A stretch of 64,000 nucleotides of DNA from Nocardioides xinjiangensis (GCF_017916455.1 NZ_JAFMSY010000001.1:1347977-1411976), one strand, 5' to 3'; positions 42,271 to 53,321 are shown, counted from the stretch's first letter. Program-made: numbers and translations. Notes: generated by a model not told the origin, from the letters alone.

Positions 42271-43835
42271 CAGGCCAGCTCCCGCTTGAGGATCTTGCCG
42301 GTGGCGGTCATGGGCAGCGCGTCGACGAACTCGACGATCCGCGGGTACTTGTAGGCCGCCATCTGGTCCCTGGCCCACGCGACCAGCTCGTCCTCGGTGA
42401 GGTCCGCGCGCTCGGCGCGGATGACGAAGGCCTTGATCTCCTCGCCGTGGCTCTCGTCGGGCACGCCGATGACGGCCGCCAGCGACACGCCGGGGTGGGT
42501 CAGCAGGACCTCCTCGATCTCGCGGGGGTACACGTTGTAGCCGCCGCGGATGATCATGTCCTTGGACCGGTCGACGATGTAGTACCAGCCGTCGGAGTCC
42601 TTGCGGGCCAGGTCGCCGGATCGGAACCAGCCGTCGACGATCGCCTCGGCGGTCGCGTCGGGGCGCCCGTGGTAGCCCTTCATGACGTTGGGGCCCTTGA
42701 TCGCGATCTCGCCGACGACGTCCTCGCCCTCGTCGAGGTCCTCGCGCACGCCGGGCTCCGGGCTGATCAGCTTCATCTCGACCCCGGGGATGGGGACGCC
42801 GATCGAGCCCACCCGCACCGGCTCGCCGTACACCGAGAAGCTGGCCACCGGCGAGGTCTCCGATAGTCCGTAGCCCTCGAGGATCGTCACCCCGAAGCGG
42901 CGCTCGAACTCCTTGTGCACCTCGACCGGCAGCGCGGAGCCGCCGGCGACAGCGACGCGCACCCGCTCGGCCACCGTCCGCACGTCGACGCCGGAGTCGT
43001 CGAGGGCGCCGAGCAGGCCCCAGTACATCGTGGGGACGCCCGCGAAGAAGGTGACGCCCTCCTTCTCCATCAACGACAGCGCGGGGCCGGCCTCGAACCG
43101 CGGCAGCAGCACGATCGTTCCGCCGAAGGCGAACCCGGCGTTCATGATCACCGTCTGGCCGAAGGAGTGGAAGAGCGGCAGGACGCAGAGCAGGGTGTCG
43201 GGGCGCTCGGCGTCGGCGTCGAACAGCTGGTCGCTGACGAGGGCGTTGGAGATCATGTTGCGGTGCATCAGCTCGGCGCCCTTGGGCTGGCCGGTGGTGC
43301 CGGAGGTGTAGAGGATGACCGCGGTGTCGTCGCCGTCCACGTCGCGGGTCTCGAAGACCGGCGACCGGCCGACGAGCGCCTGACCGAGCGTCTGGGCCCC
43401 CGGGATCGGCGACTCGGCGGCCGGGTCGGCGGTGATGACGAAGAAGTGCTCGCAGCCTGCGGCCTGCTCGAAGCCGGCGTGCCCCTCGGCGCCGATCGGC
43501 AGCTCGGCGGTGCCCTGGAAGCAGAAGTACGCCTTCGCGTCCGAGTCGTCGAGGTGGTAGGCCACCTCGCGTCCCTTGAGCAGCACGTTGAGCGGCACCA
43601 CGGTCGCCCCGGCCTTGAGGATCCCGTAGTAGACGATCGGGAAGTGCGGCAGGTTCGGGCAGCTCAGCGCCACCTTGTCGCCCGGCTCGATGCCGCGGGA
43701 GACCAGCAGGTCGGCGACCTGGTTGGCGGCGGCGTCCACCTGTGCGTACGTCAGGCGCGTGTCGCCGAGCACGAGCGCCGTGCGGTCGGGGTGGGCCTCG
43801 GCGGAGCCTTCGAGGAGCGAGGAGAGGTTCGGCAT
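42270..43835 (-). CDS. Acyl-CoA ligase (long-chain fatty acid--CoA ligase-like)
   Basis: ANL-superfamily adenylate-forming ligase, 521 aa. The phosphate-binding loop YTSGTTGQPKGAE is intact, as is the adenylate motif EGYGLSETSPV, the hinge GWYYIVDRSKDMII and the C-terminal Lys of GKILKREL. It activates a carboxylate, probably a fatty acid, with CoA. The exact chain length is not deduced. It lies between purC/SRPBCC upstream and the small membrane gene it overlaps, without a proven pathway partner. Confidence 0.93.
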   Translation of the reverse strand: MPNLSSLLEGSAEAHPDRTALVLGDTRLTYAQVDAAANQVADLLVSRGIEPGDKVALSCPNLPHFPIVYYGILKAGATVVPLNVLLKGREVAYHLDDSDAKAYFCFQGTAELPIGAEGHAGFEQAAGCEHFFVITADPAAESPIPGAQTLGQALVGRSPVFETRDVDGDDTAVILYTSGTTGQPKGAELMHRNMISNALVSDQLFDADAERPDTLLCVLPLFHSFGQTVIMNAGFAFGGTIVLLPRFEAGPALSLMEKEGVTFFAGVPTMYWGLLGALDDSGVDVRTVAERVRVAVAGGSALPVEVHKEFERRFGVTILEGYGLSETSPVASFSVYGEPVRVGSIGVPIPGVEMKLISPEPGVREDLDEGEDVVGEIAIKGPNVMKGYHGRPDATAEAIVDGWFRSGDLARKDSDGWYYIVDRSKDMIIRGGYNVYPREIEEVLLTHPGVSLAAVIGVPDESHGEEIKAFVIRAERADLTEDELVAWARDQMAAYKYPRIVEFVDALPMTATGKILKRELA

Positions 43836-43848
43836 GGCGCCAACCTAC

Positions 43849-44262
43849 TCAGGGCGCCTGCCGATCGGCGAGGATCCGGCCGGCCTTGCGCAGGTCCGCC
43901 GCGATGGCGCCGGAGGCCAGCACGCCGGCCGCCACGGCCGGCAGCGCCCACAGCCCGCGCCCGTCGACCTCGCCCTCCGCGCGCACCCGGCAGCCGCCCG
44001 GCAGCTCGGTGAAGTGCAGCGCGAGGGTGGCGGTCACCCCGCGCCAGCGGCCCCGCTCGGCCCAGACGCGGAACGGCACCAGCTCGGTCGTCTCCAGGTG
44101 GGGGCGCACGCCGACCGTGGTGGTGTCGCGCCACACCTGCCCGAGGTGCGGCTCCTCGTCGGCGGGCACGTCGACCGAGCGCAGCGAGGACTGCCACTCG
44201 GGCCGGTTGCGGGGGTCGCAGAGGTAGCGGAAGGCCGTCTCCGCCGGGACCGGCAGCCGCAC
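43849..44262 (-). CDS. SRPBCC-family protein overlapping or adjoining purC
   Basis: A small helix-grip protein of about 137-147 aa. The core reads FRYLCDPRNRPEWQSSLRSV, HLGQVWRDTTT, then beta strands and a C-terminal helix. It binds lipids or other small ligands by family. The start is uncertain: GTG 44262 is the only usual start, but it cuts the first beta strand (IEAAVRLPVPAETAF). A CTG at 44289 would include it and overlap the purC stop by 4 nt (CTGA), like most junctions here. The longer open frame upstream is the purC shadow. Confidence 0.65.
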   Translation of the reverse strand: MRLPVPAETAFRYLCDPRNRPEWQSSLRSVDVPADEEPHLGQVWRDTTTVGVRPHLETTELVPFRVWAERGRWRGVTATLALHFTELPGGCRVRAEGEVDGRGLWALPAVAAGVLASGAIAADLRKAGRILADRQAP

Positions 44263-44285
44263 GGCCGCCTCGATGCGACGGGCGC

Positions 44286-45179
44286 TCAGAACCGCTCCCC
44301 GGTCAGCAGCTCGTAGGCCTCGACGTAGCGGGCCCGGGTGCGCTCCACGACAGCGTCCGGCAGCGGCGGCGGCGCCTCGCCCGACGTGCGGTCCCAGCCG
44401 GACTCGCCGGTGAGCCAGTCGCGCACGATCTGCTTGTCGTACGACGCCTGCGCGCGGCCCGGCTGCCACTGGTCGGCCGGCCAGAAGCGGCTGGAGTCGG
44501 GGGTCAGGACCTCGTCGGCGAGGATCGTCGTACCGTCCGGCCGCCGGCCGAACTCGAGCTTGGTGTCGGCCAGGATGATGCCGCGGCCGCGCGCCAGCGC
44601 GTGCGCCCGGTCGTAGACCTCCATGGTGAGCCTGCGCAGCTCCGCGGCGGCATCCCCACCGACCGCGTCGACGACGGCGGCGTAGTCGACGTTCTCGTCG
44701 TGGTCGCCCAGGGCGGCCTTGGTCGCGGGCGTGAAGACGGGCTCCGGCAGGCGGCTGCCGTCCTCGAGACCCGGCGGCAGCGCGATGCCGCACACCTCGC
44801 CGGTGCGGCGGTAGTCGAGCAGGCCGGACCCCGTGAGGTAGCCGCGCGCCACGCACTCGACGGGGAACATCTCGAGCCGCTCGCAGATCACGGCACGGCC
44901 GGACACGGCGGCCGGCACGTCGGTCGAGACGACGTGGTTGCCCACCAGGCCGGACAGCTGGTCGAACCACCACAGCGACATCCGGGTGAGGATCTCGCCC
45001 TTGTCGGGGATCGTGGAGTCGAGGACGAAGTCGTAGGCCGAGATGCGGTCGCTGGCGACCATCAGCAGCCGGCCCTCGTGCTCACCGCCGTCGATGCGGT
45101 AGAGGTCGCGCACCTTGCCGGAGTGCAGGTGGGTGGTGCCCTCGACCACCGGGGCGGCGGGGATGTTCAGCTCGGCCAC
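44286..45179 (-). CDS. purC: Phosphoribosylaminoimidazole-succinocarboxamide synthase (SAICAR synthetase)
   Basis: Joins aspartate to CAIR with ATP in purine synthesis; 297 aa. [11 protein letters not shown] with the ATP-binding loop, [20 protein letters not shown], then DTKLEFGRR and the SRFWPADQW segment are diagnostic. GTG 45179 is the start. It is followed closely by the SRPBCC and acyl-CoA ligase genes on the same strand, but none of these belongs to the pathway. Confidence 0.97.
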   Translation of the reverse strand: MAELNIPAAPVVEGTTHLHSGKVRDLYRIDGGEHEGRLLMVASDRISAYDFVLDSTIPDKGEILTRMSLWWFDQLSGLVGNHVVSTDVPAAVSGRAVICERLEMFPVECVARGYLTGSGLLDYRRTGEVCGIALPPGLEDGSRLPEPVFTPATKAALGDHDENVDYAAVVDAVGGDAAAELRRLTMEVYDRAHALARGRGIILADTKLEFGRRPDGTTILADEVLTPDSSRFWPADQWQPGRAQASYDKQIVRDWLTGESGWDRTSGEAPPPLPDAVVERTRARYVEAYELLTGERF

Positions 45180-45235
45180 GCGCCGAGCCTAGTGCGCGCG
45201 GCCCGGTCAGGGGACGGCCCGCCGCCGTGCGGGAC

Positions 45236-45784
45236 CTACCGGTGCAGCCACCAGCTCATGCGCCTGGTCATGAACGGCAGGAAGACGTAGGTCATCAGCG
45301 GCGTCATCACCGTGGTCACGAGCGCCACGCGCGGCACGAGCGGCCAGTCCGAGATGGTGCGCGAGGCGACGAAGTTGGCGAGCAGGCTCAGCGGCAGGAA
45401 CACCATGAAGATGACGATCATCTGCTTCCACCGCGGGGGCGCCACCGGTGCGGCGCTGAGCATCTCGACGGACGCCGGCTCGTCGAACCAGCCCTCGATC
45501 CCCGTACGCCGCTCACGGCTCTTCTCCTCCACGCTGCCCTGGGCCGCCTCGAGCCACCACGCGCGCTGCGGGGAGGCCTCCCAGGCGGCGAGCGAGTCGG
45601 CGTCGGCGAAGCGGTAGAGCATGTGCCACTCCGAGGAGTCCTCGCTGGGACGCACCCAGCCCGACCCGAGGAAGCCGTCGAACCGCTCGGCCAGCGACGT
45701 CCCCGCCTGCACCCAGGCCAGCATCTCCGTCGTCCGCGACGGGTCGACGTGGCGGGTGACGGACACGGTGACGGGGGCGGTCAT
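45236..45784 (-). CDS. Antibiotic biosynthesis monooxygenase domain protein with two membrane helices
   Basis: A 182-aa protein. The N-terminal 100 residues are a ferredoxin-like ABM domain (VTVSVTRHVDPSRTTEMLAW, HMLYRFADADSLAAWEAS). After a linker, two helices (MIVIFMVFLPLSLLANFV and ALVTTVMTPLMTYVFLPF) anchor it to the membrane. It is related to bacterial membrane-linked ABM proteins of unknown substrate. ATG 45784. It could link quinone or heme handling to the membrane, but this is not shown. Confidence 0.82.
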   Translation of the reverse strand: MTAPVTVSVTRHVDPSRTTEMLAWVQAGTSLAERFDGFLGSGWVRPSEDSSEWHMLYRFADADSLAAWEASPQRAWWLEAAQGSVEEKSRERRTGIEGWFDEPASVEMLSAAPVAPPRWKQMIVIFMVFLPLSLLANFVASRTISDWPLVPRVALVTTVMTPLMTYVFLPFMTRRMSWWLHR

Positions 45785-45851
45785 GGCGCCAGTGTCGTGG
45801 GCACGGACCCGCCGCGCGAAGCCGAGGACGACGAGATCCCGGCCACGTCGT

Positions 45852-46121
45852 TCAGCCGACGACCTCGAAGCCGCCGGCGCCGCCGACCTGCGCGTCGCGG
45901 ACCGCGACGTGCTCCACGCGCGCCGTGGCCGGGCCGTCGTGGCACCACGCGACGAGGGCGTCGACCGCCTCGTCGTCGCCCTCCGCGTGCAGGAGCACCG
46001 AGCCGTCCGGCTCGTTGCGCACCCATCCCGCGACGCCGAGCCGGCGCGCCTGCTCCTGGGTGTACCAGCGGAAGGAGACGCCCTGCACCCGTCCGGTCAC
46101 GCGCACCTGGACTGCCTTCAC
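45852..46121 (-). CDS. acyP: Acylphosphatase
   Basis: An 89-aa enzyme that hydrolyses acyl phosphates. VTGRVQGVSFRWYTQEQA has the active-site Arg, and GVAGWVRNEPDGSVLL the catalytic Asn. It is the normal short length. GTG 46121 starts it. Divergent MFS gene begins at 46184. The substrate is broad in this family. Confidence 0.95.
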   Translation of the reverse strand: MKAVQVRVTGRVQGVSFRWYTQEQARRLGVAGWVRNEPDGSVLLHAEGDDEAVDALVAWCHDGPATARVEHVAVRDAQVGGAGGFEVVG

Positions 46122-46183
46122 ACCACCATGATGGACCCTCCCGGATGGTCCGCGGCGTGGCACCGGATGGAAGGCTGGCGTCG

Positions 46184-47626
46184 ATGACCCGGAGCGAGGA
46201 GACCGACGCCGCCTCGGCGGAGGCGTCGGCGTACGAGCCGGACCCGCGCCGCTGGCGCGTGCTGGCCGTGTCGCTGGTCGTCGGCTTCATGTCGCTGCTC
46301 GACGTGACCATCGTCAACGTCGCCGTCCCCTCGATCCGCTCGAGCCTGGACACCTCGGCCGCGACCATCCAGTGGGTCGTCTCGGGGTACGCCCTCGCGT
46401 TCGGCATGACGCTGGTAGCCGGCGGGCGGCTCGGCGACGCGCACGGCCGCCGCCGGCTGATGACGATCGGCCTCGTCGGCTTCGTGGTGTCCAGCGCCGC
46501 CGTCGGGCTGGCGCCCAACGCCGCGGCCATCGTGCTCGCCCGGCTCGTGCAGGGCGCCAGCGCCGGGCTGCTGACACCGCAGAACTCCGGCCTGATCCAG
46601 CAGCTGTTCCGGGGCGAGGAGCGCGGGCGCGCCTTCGGCATGTTCGGCTTCACCGTGGCCGTCGCCTCGGCCACCGGACCGCTCATCGGCGGTGCCCTCA
46701 TCGGCCTGCTCGGCGAGGAGGACGGCTGGCGCTCGCTGTTCCTCGTGAACGTGCCGATCGGGCTCGTGGCGCTGGTGCTGATCCGGCGGATGGTGCCCGA
46801 CAACGACGCGGGGGCGGAGGCCGAGAAGGACCCCCGCGTCGACCTCGTCGGCGCGGTGCTGCTCGGCCTCGCGGTCCTGGCCGTGCTCTTCCCGCTCATC
46901 AGCCTCGAGGGCGGGGCCGGGCTGCCGCTGGTGCTGCTGGCGGCCTTCCCGCCGCTGGCCTGGGCGTTCGCGCGGTGGGAGCGGCGCACCGTCCGGCTCG
47001 ACCGCCCGCCCCTGCTCGACGTCTCGCTGCTCAGCGGACTGCCGGGCTACGCCAACGGCCTGCTCGTCGGCACGCTGTACTTCACCGGCTTCACCGGGAT
47101 CTTCCTCGTGCTGTCGGTGCACCTGCAGGAGGGCGAGGAGTTCGCACCGCTGCACGCGGCGCTGCTGATGACGCCCTTCGCCGTCGGCGCCGCCACCACG
47201 TCGCCGCTCGCCGGCCGGCTGGTCGGCCGGATCGGGCGGCGCGTGACGCTCCTCGCGCTGTCGGTGATGATGACCGGCACCGCCCTCGCCGCGTGGCTGG
47301 TCACCCAGCCCTCCGACCGGCTCTGGTGGACCTTGGCGCCGGCGATGTTCCTCGCCGGGGTCGGCGGCGGGGGTGTCATCTCCCCCAACTTCACCCTCAC
47401 CCTCGCCGACGTGCCGCCACGCATGGGCGGGGCGGCGGGCGGCGCCCTCCAGACGGGCCAGCGGATCGGCTCCGCGCTCGGAGCTGCCCTGCTGATGACC
47501 GTCTACCAGGCCGTCGACGCCGTGGCCTCGGCGCCGGTCGCGGCGCGCTCGGCCCTGGTCGCTGCGCTCGCCGTGCTGTCGGTCGCGCTCGCCGCCGCTG
47601 TCCGGTCCTGGCGGCTCGGGGACTGA
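46184..47626 (+). CDS. MFS drug/metabolite exporter (DHA2 type, 14 helices)
   Basis: A 480-aa transporter. It has the early signature SLLDVTIVNVAVPSI of DHA2 drug:H+ antiporters, the GRLGDAHGRRRLM loop between helices 2 and 3, and LVQGASAGLLTPQNSGLIQ with motif C-like glycines in GPLIGGALIG. About 14 membrane helices are expected. The substrate is not predictable. ATG 46184 is chosen because the protein begins there. It is divergent from acyP and convergent with purB. Confidence 0.9.
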   Translation: MTRSEETDAASAEASAYEPDPRRWRVLAVSLVVGFMSLLDVTIVNVAVPSIRSSLDTSAATIQWVVSGYALAFGMTLVAGGRLGDAHGRRRLMTIGLVGFVVSSAAVGLAPNAAAIVLARLVQGASAGLLTPQNSGLIQQLFRGEERGRAFGMFGFTVAVASATGPLIGGALIGLLGEEDGWRSLFLVNVPIGLVALVLIRRMVPDNDAGAEAEKDPRVDLVGAVLLGLAVLAVLFPLISLEGGAGLPLVLLAAFPPLAWAFARWERRTVRLDRPPLLDVSLLSGLPGYANGLLVGTLYFTGFTGIFLVLSVHLQEGEEFAPLHAALLMTPFAVGAATTSPLAGRLVGRIGRRVTLLALSVMMTGTALAAWLVTQPSDRLWWTLAPAMFLAGVGGGGVISPNFTLTLADVPPRMGGAAGGALQTGQRIGSALGAALLMTVYQAVDAVASAPVAARSALVAALAVLSVALAAAVRSWRLGD

Positions 47627-47651
47627 CCGGTCCGCGCCGACCGGTCCGGCG

Positions 47652-49070
47652 TCAGAGGATCGCGCCGGGGGCGTACGCCGCCGCGCCGGGATGCCGCTGC
47701 GCCAGCGCCTCGACCCGGGCCACGACCGCGCGGGTCTGGGCCACCGCGGCGCCGGTGAACTCGATCGGGTCGGCGACGAGCGTGTCGATCTGGTCGCGGG
47801 TGAGCCCGAGCCGCTCGTCGGCGGCGAGCTTGGCGAAGACGTCGTTGTCGGCCTGGCCCGAGCGCATCGCGAGGGCGGTGCCGACGGCGGCCTCCTTGAT
47901 CGCCTCGTGCGCGGCCTCGCGGCCGACGCCGTTGCGCACCGCCGCCATCAGCACCTTGGTGGTGGTGAGGAACGGCAGGTAGCGGTCGAGCTCGCGCTGG
48001 ATCACCGCCGGGAAGGCGCCGAACTCGTCGAGCACCGTGAGGAAGGTCTGGAAGAGCCCGTCGGTGGCGAAGAACGCGTCGGGCAGCGCGACCCGGCGCA
48101 CGACCGAGTCCGACACGTCGCCCTCGTTCCACTGGTCGCCGGCGAGCTCGCTGATCATCGACAGGTGGCCGCGCACGACCACCGCGAGGCCGTTGACCCG
48201 CTCGCACGAGCGGCTGTTCATCTTGTGCGGCATCGCCGACGAGCCGACCTGGCCCTCCTTGAAGCCCTCGGTCACCAGCTCGTTGCCGGCCATCAGCCGG
48301 ATCGTCGTCGCCAGGTTCGACGGGCCGCTGACCAGCTGCACCAGCGCCGACACCACGTCGAAGTCGAGCGAGCGCGGGTAGACCTGGCCGACGCTGGTCA
48401 GCACCTGCTCGAAGCCGAGGTGGCGGGCGACCCGCTCCTCCAGCGACGCGAGCTTCGCGGCGTCGCCGTCGAGCAGGTCGAGCATGTCCTGCGCCGTGCC
48501 CATCGGCCCCTTGATCCCGCGCAGGGGGTAGCGGGCGAGCAGCTCCTCGATGCGCTGGACCGCGATGAGCATCTCGTCGGCGACGGTGGCGAAGCGCTTG
48601 CCGAGGGTGGTGGCCTGGGCGGCGACGTTGTGCGAGCGTCCGGCCATCGCGGTCGTCTCGTGCTCGGCGGCGAGCCTCCCGAGGCGCACCAGCGCGGCCA
48701 CCGCCCGGTCGCGCACGACCTCCAGCGAGCGGCGCACCTGCAGCTGCTCGACGTTCTCGGTGAGGTCGCGCGAGGTCATGCCCTTGTGGATGTGCTCGTG
48801 CCCGGCGAGCGCGGAGAACTCCTCGATGCGCGCCTTCACGTCGTGGCGGGTGACCCGCTCGCGGGCGGCGATCGAGTCGAGGTCGACGCGGTCGACGACG
48901 CTCGCGTAGGCCTCGACGACGCCGTCGGGCACCGCGATGCCGAGGTCGCGCTGCGCCTTCAGCACGGCGATCCAGAGCTGCCGCTCGAGGACGATCTTGT
49001 GCTCGGGCGACCAGATCTCGGCGAGGTCGGCACCGGCGTAGCGGGTGGCCAGCACGTTGGGGACGTTCAC
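47652..49070 (-). CDS. purB: Adenylosuccinate lyase
   Basis: Catalyses two purine steps, SAICAR to AICAR and adenylosuccinate to AMP. The protein is 472 aa. The fumarase/aspartase signature VGSSAMPHKMNS is present, as is the active-site His in GMTSRDLTENVEQ and RSHNVAAQATTLGKR. GTG 49070 overlaps the DUF402 gene by 4 nt (GTGA). It is the last gene of purA-purD-DUF402-purB. Confidence 0.97.
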   Translation of the reverse strand: MNVPNVLATRYAGADLAEIWSPEHKIVLERQLWIAVLKAQRDLGIAVPDGVVEAYASVVDRVDLDSIAARERVTRHDVKARIEEFSALAGHEHIHKGMTSRDLTENVEQLQVRRSLEVVRDRAVAALVRLGRLAAEHETTAMAGRSHNVAAQATTLGKRFATVADEMLIAVQRIEELLARYPLRGIKGPMGTAQDMLDLLDGDAAKLASLEERVARHLGFEQVLTSVGQVYPRSLDFDVVSALVQLVSGPSNLATTIRLMAGNELVTEGFKEGQVGSSAMPHKMNSRSCERVNGLAVVVRGHLSMISELAGDQWNEGDVSDSVVRRVALPDAFFATDGLFQTFLTVLDEFGAFPAVIQRELDRYLPFLTTTKVLMAAVRNGVGREAAHEAIKEAAVGTALAMRSGQADNDVFAKLAADERLGLTRDQIDTLVADPIEFTGAAVAQTRAVVARVEALAQRHPGAAAYAPGAIL

Positions 49071-49627
49071 GACCCGATCCTCCCATCCTGCGGCGTCCAG
49101 CCGTCCCACGGCGCCCACCAGCGGTCGTCGCGGTCGAGCAGGTCGGCGACCTCGCTCGCGGCGGCGAGGACGGCGAGCAGCTCGTCCTGCGTGATGCGGC
49201 CCGACGCGAGCGCCGGCGCGAGGTGGTGGACGTCCTTCCACCGCCACGACCCGTCGGGGTCGATGACGACGTCGAGCTGGAGGTCGTCGACGTCGACGCC
49301 GTCGGCGGTGCGCAGGACCGGTGTCTCGAAGTTGACGTACCAGGAAAGGAAGAAGAGGCCGTCGGCGCTGAAGAACTTCCACACCGAGTACCAGTCGCCC
49401 GCGCGGCGCAGCTTGAGGACGGTCGTGCCGGTCCACGCGGCGAGGTGTCCCCACGGGTGCGGGAACGGGTGGTCGGCGAACGCCAGGGGTGTGCCGTCGG
49501 CCACCACGCTCGCGAGGAGGTGACCGTCGTCGGAGACCACGCGCTCGTCCCACGAGGCCCACTCCGCGCCGTGCAGCACCTCGCGCACGTGCAGCGCGGC
49601 GCCGGGCGGGAACGGGGCGTCAGCCAC
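49067..49627 (-). CDS. DUF402 protein inside the purine operon
   Basis: A 186-aa protein of the DUF402 family. It has VSDDGHLLASVVADGTPLAF, then WYSVWKFFSADGLFFLSWYVNFETP, the characteristic beta barrel with conserved acidic residues (DDLQLDVVIDPDGSWRWKD) that bind Mg in characterised members. These are nucleoside (di)phosphate phosphatases. Here it starts 8 nt inside the end of purD and overlaps purB by 4 nt. Such tight coupling suggests a nucleotide-linked role in or beside purine synthesis, but this is not proven. Confidence 0.85.
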   Translation of the reverse strand: MADAPFPPGAALHVREVLHGAEWASWDERVVSDDGHLLASVVADGTPLAFADHPFPHPWGHLAAWTGTTVLKLRRAGDWYSVWKFFSADGLFFLSWYVNFETPVLRTADGVDVDDLQLDVVIDPDGSWRWKDVHHLAPALASGRITQDELLAVLAAASEVADLLDRDDRWWAPWDGWTPQDGRIGS

Positions 49628-50908
49628 GCGAGGCGGCGCCCTCGACGACGCCGAGCGGCTCGGCGGCGATGTCGGAGCGTCGCTGCAGGCCGTCGAAGGA
49701 GATCAGGTCGGCGGCGGCGTACGCGCGCGCTCGGGCGTCGGCGACGTCGTACCCGACGGCGCGTACGGCGAGCACCCGGCCGCCGGCGGTGACGAGGTGG
49801 CGGTGGTCGGGGTCGCCCTCCTCGGGTGCGGCGACGATCGCCGTGCCGGCGTGGATCACGTCGACGTCGTGGACGCCGTTCGCGCTGCCGACCCCGCGGA
49901 TCACGTCTCCCGTGGACGAGGTCTCGGGGTAGCCCGCGCTGGCCAGGACGACCGACACGGCCGCGCCGTCGGCGAACGTCGGCTCGGGTGCGGACGCCAG
50001 GTCGCCCTCGGCCGCCGCCAGCAGCAGCGCGCCCAGCGGGGAGGTGAGCAGCGCGAGGACCGGCTGGACGTCGGGGTCGCCGAAGCGGCAGTTGAACTCG
50101 ATGACCTTCGGGCCCGCGGCGGTCAGCGCGAGACCGACGTAGAGGCAGCCGACGAAGGGCGCTCCGCGGCGCCGCATCTCCGCCAGCGTCGGGGCGACGA
50201 CGTCGGCCATCACCGTGTCGACGACGCCGTCGGGCAGCCAGGCCAGCGGGGCGTACGAGCCCATGCCGCCGGTGTTGGGTCCGCGGCCGCCGTCGAAGAT
50301 GCGCTTGAAGTCCTGGGCGGGCAGGAGCGGGCGGCCGACGGCGCCGTCGCAGACGACGAACAGGGAGAACTCCGGACCGTCGAGGAACTCCTCCACCACG
50401 ACCCGGTCGCAGCCGGCCGCGTGGGCCAGGGCTGCCTCGCGGTCGCCGGTCACGACGACGCCCTTGCCGGCGGCCAGCGCGTCGTCCTTGACGACGTAGG
50501 GGGCGCCGAAGGCGTCGAGCGCCGCGGCGACCTCCTCGGGGGTCGTGCAGGTGCGCGAGCCCGCGGTCGGCACGCCGGCCGCGGCCATCACGTCCTTGGA
50601 GAACGCCTTGGAGCCCTCGAGCCGCGCGGCGGCGCGGGAGGGACCGAAGACGGCCGCGCCGGCCGCCCGCACGGTGTCGGCGACGCCCGCGACGAGGGGC
50701 GCCTCGGGGCCCACGACGACCAGGTCGGCACCGACGGCGGTGGCGAGGGCGGCGACGGCCTCGCCGTCCATCGGGTCCACCTCGTGGAGGGTGGCGACCT
50801 CGCCCATGCCCGGGTTGCCCGGAGCGGCGTGCACCTCGCTGCCCGGCTCGGCGGTGAGGGCGAGGACGAGCGCGTGCTCGCGCCCGCCGCTGCCGACGAC
50901 GAGCGTCC

Positions 50909-50912
<4 letters not shown>
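49620..50912 (-). CDS. purD: Phosphoribosylamine--glycine ligase (GAR synthetase)
   Basis: Second purine step, ATP-grasp ligase, 430 aa. [15 protein letters not shown] at the start, then [15 protein letters not shown], the ATP-grasp core ([15 protein letters not shown]) and [17 protein letters not shown] are the signatures. GTG 50912 overlaps the purA stop by 4 nt. The 3' end overlaps DUF402. Confidence 0.97.
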
Positions 50913-52192
<1,280 letters not shown>

Positions 52193-52203
52193 CTCAGCCC
52201 TCC

Positions 52204-52285
52204 TCTGTCTCACGGCTCTGCCTCACGGCGGGACCACCGGATGGAGCCAGCACATGGGAACAGCCCCGGCACGAGGCACGGGGCT
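52204..52285 (-). promoter_or_regulatory. purA leader with tandem repeat and hairpin
   Basis: Two 13-bp direct repeats (52204-52216, 52217-52229; one mismatch) touch the ribosome site. Further upstream on the minus strand a hairpin has arms AGCCCCG/CGGGGCT (52262-52268, 52279-52285) around 10 nt. It could control purA, but I see no known riboswitch. Confidence 0.4.
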
Positions 52286-52369
52286 CTTGCGGCCCCACGC
52301 TACCGCACCCGGGCGGTGTGCCCCGGCGGGCGTCCCGGGGGCGGGGCCGCGGTGGGCTATGGTCCGGCC

Positions 52370-53281
52370 GTGCGATCCCTCCTCGTCATCACCAACGCCG
52401 AGGCCGGCACCTCCGACGAGGTGAGGCTCAACTCGGCGCTGTCGGTGCTGCGCGACAAGGCGTCGGTCGAGGTGGAGCGGACCTCCAACCCCGGCGAGCT
52501 CGACGGCGTGCTGCACCGCGCCGGCGGGCGCACGGTCGTGGTGGCCGGCGGCGACGGGAGCCTCCACGCGGTCGTGACGGCGCTGCACAAGCGCCACGAG
52601 CTCGCCGACGCCACGCTCGGGCTGCTGCCGATGGGCACCGGCAACGACTTCGCCCGCGGCAACGACATCCCACTCGACATCGAGGACGCCGCGCGCCTGG
52701 TGCTGTCCGGGCGTCCGCGCCGGGTCGACCTCATCGTCGACGAGACCGGCAACGTGGTGGTCAACAACGTGCACGTCGGCGTGGGCGCGCAGGCGAGCCG
52801 CAAGGGCGCGAAGTGGAAGACCCGGCTCGGCGCCGTCGGCGTCGGCAGCGTCAACCTCGGCCGCCTCGGCTACCCGATCGGCGCGCTCCTGTCGGCCTTC
52901 CACCCACCGAGCTGGCGCCTGCGCGTGGAGCTCGACGGGACGGTGGTCAACGACGTCGACCGGCCGGTCCTCATGGTCGCCATCGGCAACGGCGCGCAGG
53001 TCGGCGGCGGCACCGAGCTCAACCCGGACGCCGACACCGAGGACGGCCTGCTCGACGTGATGATCAGCCGGGCCGTGTCGCCGACGGCCAAGCTCGGCTA
53101 CGCCGCCGGCCTGCGCAAGGGCGAGCACGACGAGCGCGACGACGTGGTCACGCTGCGCGGCACCTCGGTGAAGGTCAGCGGCGACGAGTTCTGGCTGTCC
53201 GCCGACGGGGAGGTCTCCGGCCCCGAGCGCAGCCGCAGCTGGCGCCTGGAGCGCGCGGCGTACTCGATGATCCTGCCCTGA
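52370..53281 (+). CDS. Diacylglycerol kinase / lipid kinase family protein
   Basis: A 303-aa lipid kinase. VVVAGGDGSLHAVVTALHKR holds the GGDGS nucleotide loop, and LLPMGTGNDFARG continues the active site. It has the two-domain DAGK-cat fold with the C-terminal beta domain (NPDADTEDGLLDVMI). Such enzymes phosphorylate diacylglycerol or related lipids at the membrane face. GTG 52370 follows a short leader. It is divergent from purA. Confidence 0.9.
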   Translation: MRSLLVITNAEAGTSDEVRLNSALSVLRDKASVEVERTSNPGELDGVLHRAGGRTVVVAGGDGSLHAVVTALHKRHELADATLGLLPMGTGNDFARGNDIPLDIEDAARLVLSGRPRRVDLIVDETGNVVVNNVHVGVGAQASRKGAKWKTRLGAVGVGSVNLGRLGYPIGALLSAFHPPSWRLRVELDGTVVNDVDRPVLMVAIGNGAQVGGGTELNPDADTEDGLLDVMISRAVSPTAKLGYAAGLRKGEHDERDDVVTLRGTSVKVSGDEFWLSADGEVSGPERSRSWRLERAAYSMILP

Positions 53282-53321
53282 GCAGGGGGACCACCGCCCA
53301 GGCCCGCCCAGGGCCGCCTGC

